From contig UQMR01000028.1 of assembly GCA_900542255.1 (NCBI GenBank), forward strand, positions 1 to 26,355: 26,355 bases of DNA, read 5' to 3'. Position 1 is the first letter of the stretch. The number at the start of each line of letters is the position of its first letter. The notes beneath the pieces were generated by a model. The model saw only the letters and a program-made list of their open reading frames with translations. It was not told where the DNA came from and made no database searches. A program made the translations under genes and the position numbers. Of this stretch, positions 14,931-22,451 are shown in pieces. Source of the stretch: an uncultured Porphyromonadaceae bacterium (GTDB taxonomy: Bacteria; Bacteroidota; Bacteroidia; Bacteroidales; Barnesiellaceae_A).

Positions 14931-15857
14931 ATGTATCAGTTTTTATTATCTTTCGTAACGGATGTAATACCGGCTGTTTCTGACAGCACGCAAACCACAG
15001 GCCAGTTGAGGTCGTTTATTACAAGCCTATCGGGTATGACGGTAGAGGAAATCACAGAGAGTATAGTCTCTTCAACGATTCAATTGGGCTTGAAAATAAT
15101 TCTTGCATTAGTCATTTATTGGATAGGGAAATTCATCATAAACGCACTATACAGATTTGTACAGAAAGCCCTATCGCGCAAAAAGATAGACCAAAGCGTC
15201 AACACCTTTCTGCTGAGCCTGGTGCGTGTCGTACTTATGCTTCTGCTTATCGTTATGATTATTGGTGTACTGGGCATAAATACGAGCTCTTTTGTCGCTC
15301 TTTTTGCATCGGCCGGAGTTGCCATTGGTATGGCGCTAAGCGGCACGCTGCAAAACTTTGCCGGCGGAGTGATGATTTTGCTATTCAAACCCTACAAGGT
15401 AGGCGATTTCATTGAGGCACAAGGTGTATCGGGGACCGTAAAGGAGATACAGATATTCAATACACTGCTTGCTACCGCAGACAATAAAACCATAATTATC
15501 CCGAACGGAAAGCTGTCGAACGAAATGGTAACCAACTATACGAAAGCCGGAACCCGACGGGTAGAATGGGTATTCGGGATTTCATACGGTGACGATTTCA
15601 ATAAAGCCAAAGAGTTGCTCGATAGCTATATTGCCGAAGACGAACGTATATTGCAGGACCCTGCTCCCATGGTGGCATTGAGTAATTTGGCCGACAGTTC
15701 GGTACTGATTACGGCACGGGCTTGGGTATCGGCAAGCGACTATTGGAGTGTATTGTATGATATGAACGAACGCGTGTACAGAGAATTTGGCAAATACGGA
15801 TTATCGTTCCCCTTCCCGCAACTGGATGTGCATGTGACAGGAAAGTTAGACCAGTAA
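14931..15857 (+). CDS. mscS: Small-conductance mechanosensitive channel, MscS family
   Basis: 308 residues. Membrane helices lie at about 49-73, 94-115 and 119-151. The third is the pore helix with alternating Gly/Ala, ASAGVAIGMALSGTLQNFAGG, the MscS hallmark. The cytoplasmic beta domain follows with PYKVGDFIEAQGVSGTVKEI and TIIIPNGKLSN, then the alpha/beta C-terminal domain. Length is close to E. coli MscS (286). The channel opens under membrane tension and releases solutes on osmotic downshock. It starts six bases after the C11 peptidase gene, so the two are probably co-transcribed; no functional link is evident. No clear T-tract terminator follows. Confidence 0.95.
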   Translation: MYQFLLSFVTDVIPAVSDSTQTTGQLRSFITSLSGMTVEEITESIVSSTIQLGLKIILALVIYWIGKFIINALYRFVQKALSRKKIDQSVNTFLLSLVRVVLMLLLIVMIIGVLGINTSSFVALFASAGVAIGMALSGTLQNFAGGVMILLFKPYKVGDFIEAQGVSGTVKEIQIFNTLLATADNKTIIIPNGKLSNEMVTNYTKAGTRRVEWVFGISYGDDFNKAKELLDSYIAEDERILQDPAPMVALSNLADSSVLITARAWVSASDYWSVLYDMNERVYREFGKYGLSFPFPQLDVHVTGKLDQ

Positions 15858-15890
15858 GAAGCATGGTCTCTGACAGCACAATAACCGCTA

Positions 15891-16034
15891 TCATAGAAGA
15901 AGGGCTGCTGCTACGTATGCAGCCCCTGCAAGAAATAGCATAAATACAATCCCCGACATTTTGAGGAACTGCGTCCACGGGCCGAAGTCTTCTTTGCTAT
16001 GTCGTTTGAGATGCTCGTTTTTTTGTCTGAACAT
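15891..16034 (-). CDS. Small single-pass membrane protein
   Basis: 47 residues from the ATG at 16034. The N-terminal half is charged (MFRQKNEHLKRHSKEDFGPW) and the C-terminal half is one membrane helix (MSGIVFMLFLAGAAYVAAALLL). The frame extends further upstream to 16121, but those residues look non-coding (Cys/Phe/Arg-rich), so the short start is preferred. No domain is recognised. It stands alone, convergent with mscS (33-base gap) and upstream of the thrS operon's terminator. The clean topology supports a real gene, but there is no homology evidence here. Confidence 0.6.
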   Translation of the reverse strand: MFRQKNEHLKRHSKEDFGPWTQFLKMSGIVFMLFLAGAAYVAAALLL

Positions 16035-16171
16035 AAGATTTGATTTTTCGTATCTATTATTTCTGTAATAACAAACCGCTCGCAGAAAAGTTCCTGCGAA
16101 ACAATCAAAGCACTCAAACAAGTATCTCCCTAAACATAGAAATGACCTCTATTACCTAAACCGTATAATAA

Positions 16172-16235
16172 ACATGGCCCGTAGTTATCACCAAGGCCGC
16201 GTCTTAACACCGGGCATAATAAAAAGTGGCCATGT
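16172..16235. repeat. Distant inverted repeat ACATGGCC/GGCCATGT
   Basis: Perfect 8-bp arms at 16172-16179 and 16228-16235 enclose 48 bases. It lies in the 274-base stretch between the small membrane protein gene and rplT. No coding frame or recognisable RNA family was found inside. Confidence 0.4.
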
Positions 16236-16252
16236 ATGACCTTTTCCTATAC

Positions 16253-16292
16253 AAATAGGGCTGTGACAAGTTTCTTGTCACAGCCCTTATTT
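16253..16292 (-). terminator. Terminator of thrS-infC-rpmI-rplT operon
   Basis: GGGCTGTGACAAG (16258-16270) and CTTGTCACAGCCC (16274-16286) form a perfect 13-bp stem with a three-base loop, flanked by AAATA and TTATTT that extend it. It begins 17 bases after the rplT stop. The T content after the stem is modest in both directions, so it may work bidirectionally. Confidence 0.8.
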
Positions 16293-16308
16293 AAGCTCAA
16301 TAAGATAC

Positions 16309-16653
16309 TTATTTTACTTTTGCAACGACTGCTTTGAAAGCCTCGGGGTGGTTCATTGCCAAATCGGCAAGCACCTTACGATTTATTTCAATGCCGGCCT
16401 TGTGCAAAGCACCCATCAATTTTGAATACGACATACCTTCCAAACGAGCGGCAGCATTGATACGTTGTATCCACAAAGCCCTGAAATTTCCTTTCTTATC
16501 CTTACGGTCACGGTAAGCATAAGTAAGACCTTTTTCCCATGTGTTCTTGGCAACAGTCCACACATTGCGGCGGCAACCATAGTAGCCACGGGTAAGTTTC
16601 AGGATTTTCTTTCTTTTGGCTCTTGAAGCAACATGATTTACTGATCTTGGCAT
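16309..16653 (-). CDS. rplT: 50S ribosomal protein bL20
   Basis: 114 residues, the standard bL20 length. [26 protein letters not shown] and [43 protein letters not shown] are the conserved N-terminal extension and globular core. bL20 is an early assembly protein that binds domain II of 23S rRNA and in several bacteria also represses its own operon. It is the last gene of thrS-infC-rpmI-rplT. The 114-base spacer before it contains a stem-loop that could be a regulatory leader. Confidence 0.97.
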   Translation of the reverse strand: MPRSVNHVASRAKRKKILKLTRGYYGCRRNVWTVAKNTWEKGLTYAYRDRKDKKGNFRALWIQRINAAARLEGMSYSKLMGALHKAGIEINRKVLADLAMNHPEAFKAVVAKVK

Positions 16654-16669
16654 AGTTTTTTCATTTTTT

Positions 16670-16714
16670 GAATGTTAGCGTCGTCTTGCAACGATCTTTG
16701 TGCTAAAAACATTC
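16670..16714 (-). promoter_or_regulatory. Candidate structured leader before rplT
   Basis: GAATGTTAGC (16670-16679) can pair with GCTAAAAACATTC (16702-16714), leaving a three-base bulge, and TCGT/ACGA can pair inside the loop. It lies in the rpmI-rplT spacer close to the rplT start. A bL20 binding role is a guess based on other phyla. Confidence 0.35.
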
Positions 16715-16767
16715 GGTTAATAAATTTTTGTAACTACTTAACTTATAAAAGAAAACATTAAACAGAC

Positions 16768-16965
16768 TTACTTCATAGCAAGCAAGGCTTTTACATTTGC
16801 TGTGTCGGCCTTAGAAAGGATGGTGAAGTGACCCAAATTTCTTTTTTGCTTTTTAGTCTTCTTTGTAAGAATGTGGCTCTTGTAAGCGTGTTTTCTTTTG
16901 ATTTTTCCTGATCCGGTAAGGGCGAACCTCTTTTTGGCACCGGAGTTAGTTTTAACCTTAGGCAT
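16768..16965 (-). CDS. rpmI: 50S ribosomal protein bL35
   Basis: 65 residues, standard length. [31 protein letters not shown] and [13 protein letters not shown] are the bL35 signature, strongly basic. It is the third gene of the thrS-infC-rpmI-rplT operon, 49 bases after infC. The start is preceded by an A-rich sequence without Shine-Dalgarno. Confidence 0.97.
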   Translation of the reverse strand: MPKVKTNSGAKKRFALTGSGKIKRKHAYKSHILTKKTKKQKRNLGHFTILSKADTANVKALLAMK

Positions 16966-17014
16966 TTTACTTTTTAATTTTAGTGTTACATTATTAATAA
17001 TACGGATAAACCGC

Positions 17015-17593
17015 TTATTTACTCTTTTTAGGCGAAATCATGATAATCATGCGTTTGCCTTCCAATACTGGCATCGTCTCCACTTTGCCATACTCTTCAA
17101 GATCATTCACAAAACGCAGCAGCAACACTTCGCCTTGTTCCTTGAAGAGAATCGAACGTCCTTTGAAAAAGACATAGGCTTTAACCTTGGCACCTTCTTT
17201 GAGAAACCCTATGGCATGTTTCAGCTTGAAGTTGTAGTCGTGGTCATCGGTCTGCGGTCCGAAACGGATTTCCTTTACAACGACTTTGGCGGCCTTGGCC
17301 TTCTGCTCCTTCTGACGCTTTTTCAGTTGGTAGAGAAATTTGTTATAATCCAATATTTTACATACCGGAGGTTCGGCTGTCGGAGAAATCTCTATCAAAT
17401 CGAGCTCCATCTCATCGGCTATGCGCAATGCTTCTTGTATGGGATATACTCCCTGCTCTACATTGTCGCCCACCAAGCGCACCTCTTTGGCGCGGATATG
17501 GTTGTTGATGCGATGTTGTTGTTCTTTCTCATTACGAGCCGGATTGCGTTGCGGGCGAGCAACAACTCCGGCGGGTTTCGGCTTTTTCTCCAT
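17015..17593 (-). CDS. infC: Translation initiation factor IF-3
   Basis: 192 residues. The N-terminal domain contains [33 protein letters not shown] and [23 protein letters not shown]. The helical linker is [33 protein letters not shown] and the C-terminal domain ends [18 protein letters not shown]-3 binds the 30S subunit and checks start-codon pairing. The start here is a normal ATG, unlike the AUU that allows IF-3 autoregulation in E. coli. The N-terminus has about 25 extra basic, proline-containing residues before the core. It begins eight bases after thrS. Confidence 0.97.
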   Translation of the reverse strand: MEKKPKPAGVVARPQRNPARNEKEQQHRINNHIRAKEVRLVGDNVEQGVYPIQEALRIADEMELDLIEISPTAEPPVCKILDYNKFLYQLKKRQKEQKAKAAKVVVKEIRFGPQTDDHDYNFKLKHAIGFLKEGAKVKAYVFFKGRSILFKEQGEVLLLRFVNDLEEYGKVETMPVLEGKRMIIMISPKKSK

Positions 17594-17601
17594 TCAATAA
17601 A

Positions 17602-19542
17602 TTACCATTGGTTTATCATATTCTCTACTTCGGCAGTGATTTGCGCGGCAAAGGTAGCAATTTTTACGACACCTTTATCACCTTCGCCCTGTTTTCTTAC
17701 AGAAACTTCGCCATTTTCTGCCTCTTTTTCGCCTACGACGAGCAGATACGGTACTTTTTTCAGTTCCGTATCGCGTATTTTTCGGCCTATCTTTTCGTTG
17801 CGGGAATCTACATAGGCCCGAATATCGCTCTTGGCCAACTCATCGGCAACATGTTGTGCATAATCATTGAATTTCTCGCTGATAGGCAACACGGCTACTT
17901 GGTCGGGTGTAAGCCACAAGGGGAACTTGCCACCGGTGTGCTCTATAAGTACAGCCACGAAGCGTTCCATAGAACCGAAAGGTGCACGGTGTATCATTAC
18001 GGGACGGTGTTTCTGGTTGTCGCTTCCCATGTATTCAAGGCCGAAACGTTCGGGCAGGTTGTAGTCGACCTGTATCGTACCCAATTGCCAACGACGGCCT
18101 ATGGCATCTTTCACCATAAAGTCGAGTTTCGGACCATAGAAAGCGGCTTCGCCATATTCTACGCGTGCTTGTAAGCCTTTTTCTTGGCAAGCCTCTACAA
18201 TAGCGCGTTCGGCCTTCTCCCAGTTTTCGTCGCTTCCTATATATTTTTCGCGATTATTGGGGTCGCGGAGCGATATCTGTGCCTCATACTCCTTGAAATC
18301 GAGCGCATTGAAGATGATAAAGATGATGTCCATTACTTTGAGGAACTCGTCTTTGAGTTGGTCGGGGCGACAGAAGATGTGTGCGTCGTCTTGCGTAAAA
18401 CCGCGTACACGTGTCAGACCGTGCAATTCACCGCTTTGTTCATAACGATATACCGTTCCGAACTCGGCAAATCGCAAAGGAAGGTCGCGATAAGAACGAG
18501 GCGATGTCTTGTATATCTCACAGTGGTGAGGACAGTTCATCGGTTTCAGTAGGAACTCCTCGCCCTCCTCAGGGGTATGTATGGGTTGGAAAGAGTCTTT
18601 TCCGTATTTGGCATAGTGCCCCGACGTTACATAGAGGTTCTTACCACCGATGTGAGGCGTGATTACCTGCAAGTAACCGAAACGTTTCTGTATGCGGCGC
18701 AAGAATTGTTCGAGACGTTCACGAAGGGCGGCACCGCGCGGCAACCATAAAGGAAGGCCGGCTCCTACGGCTTGCGAAAATGCAAACAATTCGAGTTCTT
18801 TGCCAATCTTACGATGGTCGCGTTTCTTAGCCTCTTCGAGCAGCACGAGATACTCGTCGAGCATTTTTTTCTTGGGGAATGAAATACCGTAAACGCGTAC
18901 CAACTGGTTGCGTTTCTCATCACCGCGCCAATAAGCACCAGCAAGCGATGTGATTTTCACGGCCTTTATCACGCTCGTATTGGGGATATGCGGGCCACGG
19001 CACAAATCGGTGAATGCACCTTGGGTATAAGTCGTTATCTTACCGTCTTCCAGTTCGTTTATCAACTCTACCTTATACGTCTCGCCGCGGTCACCGAAGA
19101 GTTTCAAAGCATCGGCTTTCGATATCTCTTGGCGCACGATAGCCTCTTTACGGGCAGCGAGTTCAAGCATGCGAGCCTCTATACGGGGTATATCCTCGGA
19201 TGTAAGCGATAGCTCACCGGGGTCTACATCATAATAGAATCCGTTCTCTATGGCGGGACCTATACCAAACTTGATGCCGGGATACAGTTCTTGCAATGCC
19301 TCAGCCAAGAGGTGTGCCGATGAGTGCCAGAAAGCATGTTTACCCTCGGCATCGTCCCATTTGTAAAGGTGTAAAGCTGCATCATGCTCTATGGGACGCA
19401 TCAAATCCCATGCCTCACCATCGACCGAAGCCACCAAAACATCTTGGGCCAGACGCGGGCTGATACTTTCGGCTATGGCCAACGGCGTTGAGCCGCTTTC
19501 ATACTCCTTTACCGAATTGTCGGGAAAAGTAATCTTAATCAT
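17602..19542 (-). CDS. thrS: Threonyl-tRNA synthetase
   Basis: 646 residues, equal to the usual length. Charges tRNA(Thr) in the cytoplasm. The TGS domain (1-60) and the editing domain with HSSAH (H73, H77) and Cys181 are both intact, so mis-serylated tRNA can be cleared. The class II catalytic core has zinc ligands Cys337 (MNCPHHC), His388 (QDDAHIF) and His518 ([12 protein letters not shown]), with motif 2 at [12 protein letters not shown]. The anticodon-binding domain is C-terminal (about 540-640). It is first in the operon with infC, rpmI and rplT. Its 147-base upstream region shows a -7 element but no T-box features. Confidence 0.98.
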   Translation of the reverse strand: MIKITFPDNSVKEYESGSTPLAIAESISPRLAQDVLVASVDGEAWDLMRPIEHDAALHLYKWDDAEGKHAFWHSSAHLLAEALQELYPGIKFGIGPAIENGFYYDVDPGELSLTSEDIPRIEARMLELAARKEAIVRQEISKADALKLFGDRGETYKVELINELEDGKITTYTQGAFTDLCRGPHIPNTSVIKAVKITSLAGAYWRGDEKRNQLVRVYGISFPKKKMLDEYLVLLEEAKKRDHRKIGKELELFAFSQAVGAGLPLWLPRGAALRERLEQFLRRIQKRFGYLQVITPHIGGKNLYVTSGHYAKYGKDSFQPIHTPEEGEEFLLKPMNCPHHCEIYKTSPRSYRDLPLRFAEFGTVYRYEQSGELHGLTRVRGFTQDDAHIFCRPDQLKDEFLKVMDIIFIIFNALDFKEYEAQISLRDPNNREKYIGSDENWEKAERAIVEACQEKGLQARVEYGEAAFYGPKLDFMVKDAIGRRWQLGTIQVDYNLPERFGLEYMGSDNQKHRPVMIHRAPFGSMERFVAVLIEHTGGKFPLWLTPDQVAVLPISEKFNDYAQHVADELAKSDIRAYVDSRNEKIGRKIRDTELKKVPYLLVVGEKEAENGEVSVRKQGEGDKGVVKIATFAAQITAEVENMINQW

Positions 19543-19618
19543 ATCTTTTTATTACTAATCAATTACAAATACACTTTATAAAAACGAGCAATTTTCTCGC
19601 CTCCGTTTTTACGAGCGA

Positions 19619-19626
19619 CAAAGTTA
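19619..19626 (-). promoter_or_regulatory. -7 element of thrS operon
   Basis: TAACTTTG on the minus strand matches TAnnTTTG, 76 bases before the thrS ATG. The -33 element is not clear at the expected spacing. Confidence 0.45.
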
Positions 19627-19689
19627 ACAATTTATTCGGTAAGATTTCATTTTTGTCACACAAAAATCTTTTGTACTCAACGATATATC

Positions 19690-20397
19690 TCAAAGCTCTT
19701 TCGACTCATCGATAAAGAAATAGTTGCCATAACGCAAACTATCGCAAAATACGATTTTAGCCCCTTCGTCGCCTTCGCGAGTAGTAATCTCCGGCACCGG
19801 GTTATGCCCCACAATCTGTGTATATCCATGAAGGGGATTCCATAGTTCACTGCTATCAGCCCAAAAGATACCGCCATGACGGCCATATTTTCCACCACGG
19901 GCACACCCTATACGGCACAGTGCGCTCATCTGCTCTTCCGACGGGTTATTGAGTTGCTCGGCTATCGGACGCGTATCGTCGCCATGAAAATCATCCAACC
20001 ACCACCATTGCGAAATACCTGCATGGGTAAACACTTTATTTCCTTCCTGATAGGCATATCGGAACAGATGAAGATTCTCTAAAAACAGGCTCGACGCCTC
20101 TTTGCGTATCTCGAAATCGAAACGCGTACCCATTCTTGCATAAGGGTTGAAATAGTGCATGTCGTGGTTGCCCAAGAGCAACACTACATCGTCGGGGCGA
20201 GACTTTTTCAGGTCGATGATAGCACGTAAGTTATCGAGCAACGCACTGCGCGGAATTGCATCATAAGGGTCTAAATAATCGCCCAAGAAAACCGTAAGAC
20301 AATCGGGATGTCGCTCTACAATAGCTCGCCAATAATCAAGCCCGTGTATATCACCAATAGCGACAATAGTTTTTTTCTTTATTTCTTTCTCAGTCAT
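19690..20397 (-). CDS. Calcineurin-like metallophosphatase (PP1/ApaH-like)
   Basis: 235 residues. All blocks of the metallophosphoesterase site are present: GDIHG (D16, H18), GDYLDPY (D40), GNHD (N77, H78), HAGIS (H125) and VGHNP (H198). The arrangement, with GDYLDPY in place of GDYVDRG, puts it among bacterial PP1-like protein phosphatases or diadenosine tetraphosphatases; the substrate is not decidable. No signal peptide, so cytoplasmic. Its start overlaps the end of the alcohol dehydrogenase gene by eight bases, and it is the last gene of the ADP-ribosylglycohydrolase operon. Confidence 0.88.
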   Translation of the reverse strand: MTEKEIKKKTIVAIGDIHGLDYWRAIVERHPDCLTVFLGDYLDPYDAIPRSALLDNLRAIIDLKKSRPDDVVLLLGNHDMHYFNPYARMGTRFDFEIRKEASSLFLENLHLFRYAYQEGNKVFTHAGISQWWWLDDFHGDDTRPIAEQLNNPSEEQMSALCRIGCARGGKYGRHGGIFWADSSELWNPLHGYTQIVGHNPVPEITTREGDEGAKIVFCDSLRYGNYFFIDESKEL

Positions 20398-21427
20398 TGG
20401 TTATGGCTATTTTTATAACTCCATCGAGCCGATTTTCAAAAACACGGTATGCTTCATCGATTTGCGACAACGGAAAGCGGTGTGTAATAAGCGGCGTAGT
20501 ATCGATTTTGCCTTCGGCAATAAGACGGAGTATCGCCTCACAGTCGCAACCGTCGACACCGCCGGTCTTGAATGTCAGATTTTTGCCATACATGTCGGGC
20601 AAAGGCAAGCATTGCGGTTTATCGTATAACGCCACAATAGTAACAATGGCATTGGGACGCGCGCATTGCCATGCCAAACGGAATGTATCGTCGGCACCGG
20701 CTACCTCCATCACCACATCGGCTCCGCCATGATCACTATGAGCGCGCACAAAGTCGATACACTCATCGGGGGTGGTCACCAAGACCTCAGGGTAATGCTC
20801 GCGCACAAAACGCATGCGTTCGGGGAGCTTTTCGCATACGATGATGCGGTGCGGAGAGTGCAACATGGCACACTGCAACGCACACAGGCCGGTAGGCCCT
20901 GCTCCGATGATAAGGAGAGTATCCTCGGAGGTTATTTCGGAGATTCGTGTCGCCCAAAATCCGGTGGCAAGGATATCGCCTGCGAAGAGAGCCTGTTCGT
21001 CGCTTACGCCATCGGGAATTGGTGTTAACCCGCAATCGGCATATGGCACCCGCACGTATTCAGCTTGTCCGCCGTCTATACGGCATCCCAAAGCCCAACC
21101 GCCATTGGGGTCGGTGCAGTTATTGACATAGCCGTGACGACAGAAAAAACAATCGCCGCAAAATGTCTCGACGTTTACAGCCACACGGTCTCCCTGCCGC
21201 ACACGGGTAACGTCTTTTCCCGCTTTCTCTACAACACCTACCATCTCATGCCCTACTGTAATACCCGGCACGGCGCGTGGCACGCTGCCATGCTTGATGT
21301 GCAAGTCGCTTGTGCAGATGCTACCGAGCGTCACTCGCACGATGGCATCGCGCGAGTCTTGTAATTGCGGCACCGGCTTTTCCTGTAACCGGAAATCGCC
21401 TCTTCCTATATATGTATATGCAAGCAT
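20390..21427 (-). CDS. Zinc-dependent medium-chain alcohol dehydrogenase
   Basis: 345 residues. Catalytic zinc ligands are Cys38 (GSICTSDLH), His60-Glu61 (VGHEMVG) and probably Asp151 (FAGDILATG). The structural zinc loop has Cys90, Cys93, Cys96 and Cys104. The Rossmann cofactor site is GAGPTG (175-180) followed by an acidic strand end (IIVCEK), which suggests NAD(H). The order of motifs fits the MDR family of secondary alcohol or threonine/sorbitol-type dehydrogenases; the substrate is unknown. It overlaps the metallophosphatase gene by eight bases and lies 26 bases after the ADP-ribosylglycohydrolase gene, so all three are one transcription unit. Confidence 0.92.
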   Translation of the reverse strand: MLAYTYIGRGDFRLQEKPVPQLQDSRDAIVRVTLGSICTSDLHIKHGSVPRAVPGITVGHEMVGVVEKAGKDVTRVRQGDRVAVNVETFCGDCFFCRHGYVNNCTDPNGGWALGCRIDGGQAEYVRVPYADCGLTPIPDGVSDEQALFAGDILATGFWATRISEITSEDTLLIIGAGPTGLCALQCAMLHSPHRIIVCEKLPERMRFVREHYPEVLVTTPDECIDFVRAHSDHGGADVVMEVAGADDTFRLAWQCARPNAIVTIVALYDKPQCLPLPDMYGKNLTFKTGGVDGCDCEAILRLIAEGKIDTTPLITHRFPLSQIDEAYRVFENRLDGVIKIAITND

Positions 21428-21453
21428 ATTCTTATTTTTTTGACAGTTATCTA

Positions 21454-22251
21454 TTATCTGATTATTCGGTTACCATAATGCACCTCGAATTCCGACATCA
21501 TATTACGCAAGTCGTCCGAGAGATATGTCATAGCCTTGTCGGCCATATCGCACGGCACTCCATAAAAGGCCTCGGCAATGCTACCGGTAATGCAGGCCAA
21601 TGTATCGCTGTCGCCACCTATGGATACGGCATTGCGTATGCAATCTTCGAAGTCGGTTCCATCGATAAACGCTCTGATAGATTGAGGAACCGTATCTTGG
21701 CAGGTTGCTCCCCACGTATAAGACGGGCGTATTTCGTCGCAAGTAAAACCGAGGTCATAGCCATACTTGGCTTCAACCGCCCTACGGATTGACTCTTTGC
21801 TCTCTCCCTTGCGTGCCATGAAGATACACAACGCCACAGCTTGTGCGCCCTTGATACCTTCGGGATGGTTGTGCGTACAGGCTGCCGACACCCGGGCGGC
21901 TTCGAGTGTCTCCTCTTCCGTGTCGAAAGCCCACCCTACCGGTCCGACCCGCATGGCCGACCCATTACCGCAGCTATTGTATGGGGCCAGACCTAAGCCT
22001 CGTTGCGCACGCTTTACCCATGAAACGAAGCCTTCTCCATAGCTTCCCATAGGATATGGATGACGTATGGCATACCCACAATAATACTGTTCAGGCGAAC
22101 CGCCATGCAACAACCAGTCGGCCGTAGCTATGGTGAGGATGGAATCGTCGGTATAGTCTTTTTCAGACGTAAAAAGCGGGAAATCCTTGGTACGGATGTT
22201 ATCAAACTCATATACGCTCCCCACAATATCTCCTATAATTGCGCCTATCAT
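21454..22251 (-). CDS. ADP-ribosylglycohydrolase family protein
   Basis: 265 residues of the ARH/DraG fold. Magnesium-binding motifs are GDIVGSVYE (7-15), YTDDS (33-37, with T34, D35, D36) and GGDSDT (212-217), with GNGSAMRV (95-102) and HNHPEGIKGAQ (128-138) as further family blocks. Enzymes of this family remove ADP-ribose from proteins or from small molecules. No ADP-ribosyltransferase is encoded nearby, so it is more likely a general hydrolase than half of a DraT/DraG or toxin-antitoxin pair. First gene of a three-gene operon with a -7 element 73 bases upstream. Confidence 0.93.
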   Translation of the reverse strand: MIGAIIGDIVGSVYEFDNIRTKDFPLFTSEKDYTDDSILTIATADWLLHGGSPEQYYCGYAIRHPYPMGSYGEGFVSWVKRAQRGLGLAPYNSCGNGSAMRVGPVGWAFDTEEETLEAARVSAACTHNHPEGIKGAQAVALCIFMARKGESKESIRRAVEAKYGYDLGFTCDEIRPSYTWGATCQDTVPQSIRAFIDGTDFEDCIRNAVSIGGDSDTLACITGSIAEAFYGVPCDMADKAMTYLSDDLRNMMSEFEVHYGNRIIR

Positions 22252-22324
22252 TTCTTATATAGTTTGTTCTGACATACCTCTCCCGGCTATATTCTATACC
22301 AGAAGAACTACTCTTTGCTCTCAA

Positions 22325-22332
22325 CAAAGATA
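22325..22332 (-). promoter_or_regulatory. -7 element of ADP-ribosylglycohydrolase operon
   Basis: TATCTTTG on the minus strand, 73 bases before the ATG at 22251. A TTG (22359-22357) lies 24 bases further upstream, wider than the usual 19-21. Confidence 0.5.
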
Positions 22333-22387
22333 ACGCAAAGATGAAATATATAAAAACAATACGGCCACCATTTATTGCATCAGATAA

Positions 22388-22425
22388 TGAAAAAACGCGG
22401 TAACTCATAAAAGGGTTACCGCGTT
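22388..22425 (-). terminator. Terminator after rng
   Basis: AACGCGGTAAC (22394-22404) and GTTACCGCGTT (22415-22425) are perfect 11-bp arms; read on the minus strand the stem is followed by a run of T residues. It begins 26 bases after the rng stop. Confidence 0.88.
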
Positions 22426-22451
22426 ATACAACAGACCAAAGACTGGCGTTA

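Noticed and set aside
16035..16121. Upstream extension of the small membrane protein
   Set aside because: The extra residues (Phe/Cys/Arg-rich) look like translated non-coding DNA, and the ATG at 16034 gives a clean charged-then-hydrophobic protein.
16122..16252. tRNA or other known structured RNA gene
   Set aside because: The GC-rich interior has no acceptor stem, T-arm or anticodon-arm consensus on either strand.
19543..19689. T-box riboswitch before thrS
   Set aside because: No T-box consensus, specifier stem or antiterminator is visible, and the spacer is too short; T-boxes are also not expected in this phylum.
19690..22251. Toxin-antitoxin or phage-defence system around the ADP-ribosylglycohydrolase
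   Set aside because: No ADP-ribosyltransferase, DarT-like toxin, or defence effector is encoded nearby, and the neighbours are a dehydrogenase and a phosphatase.
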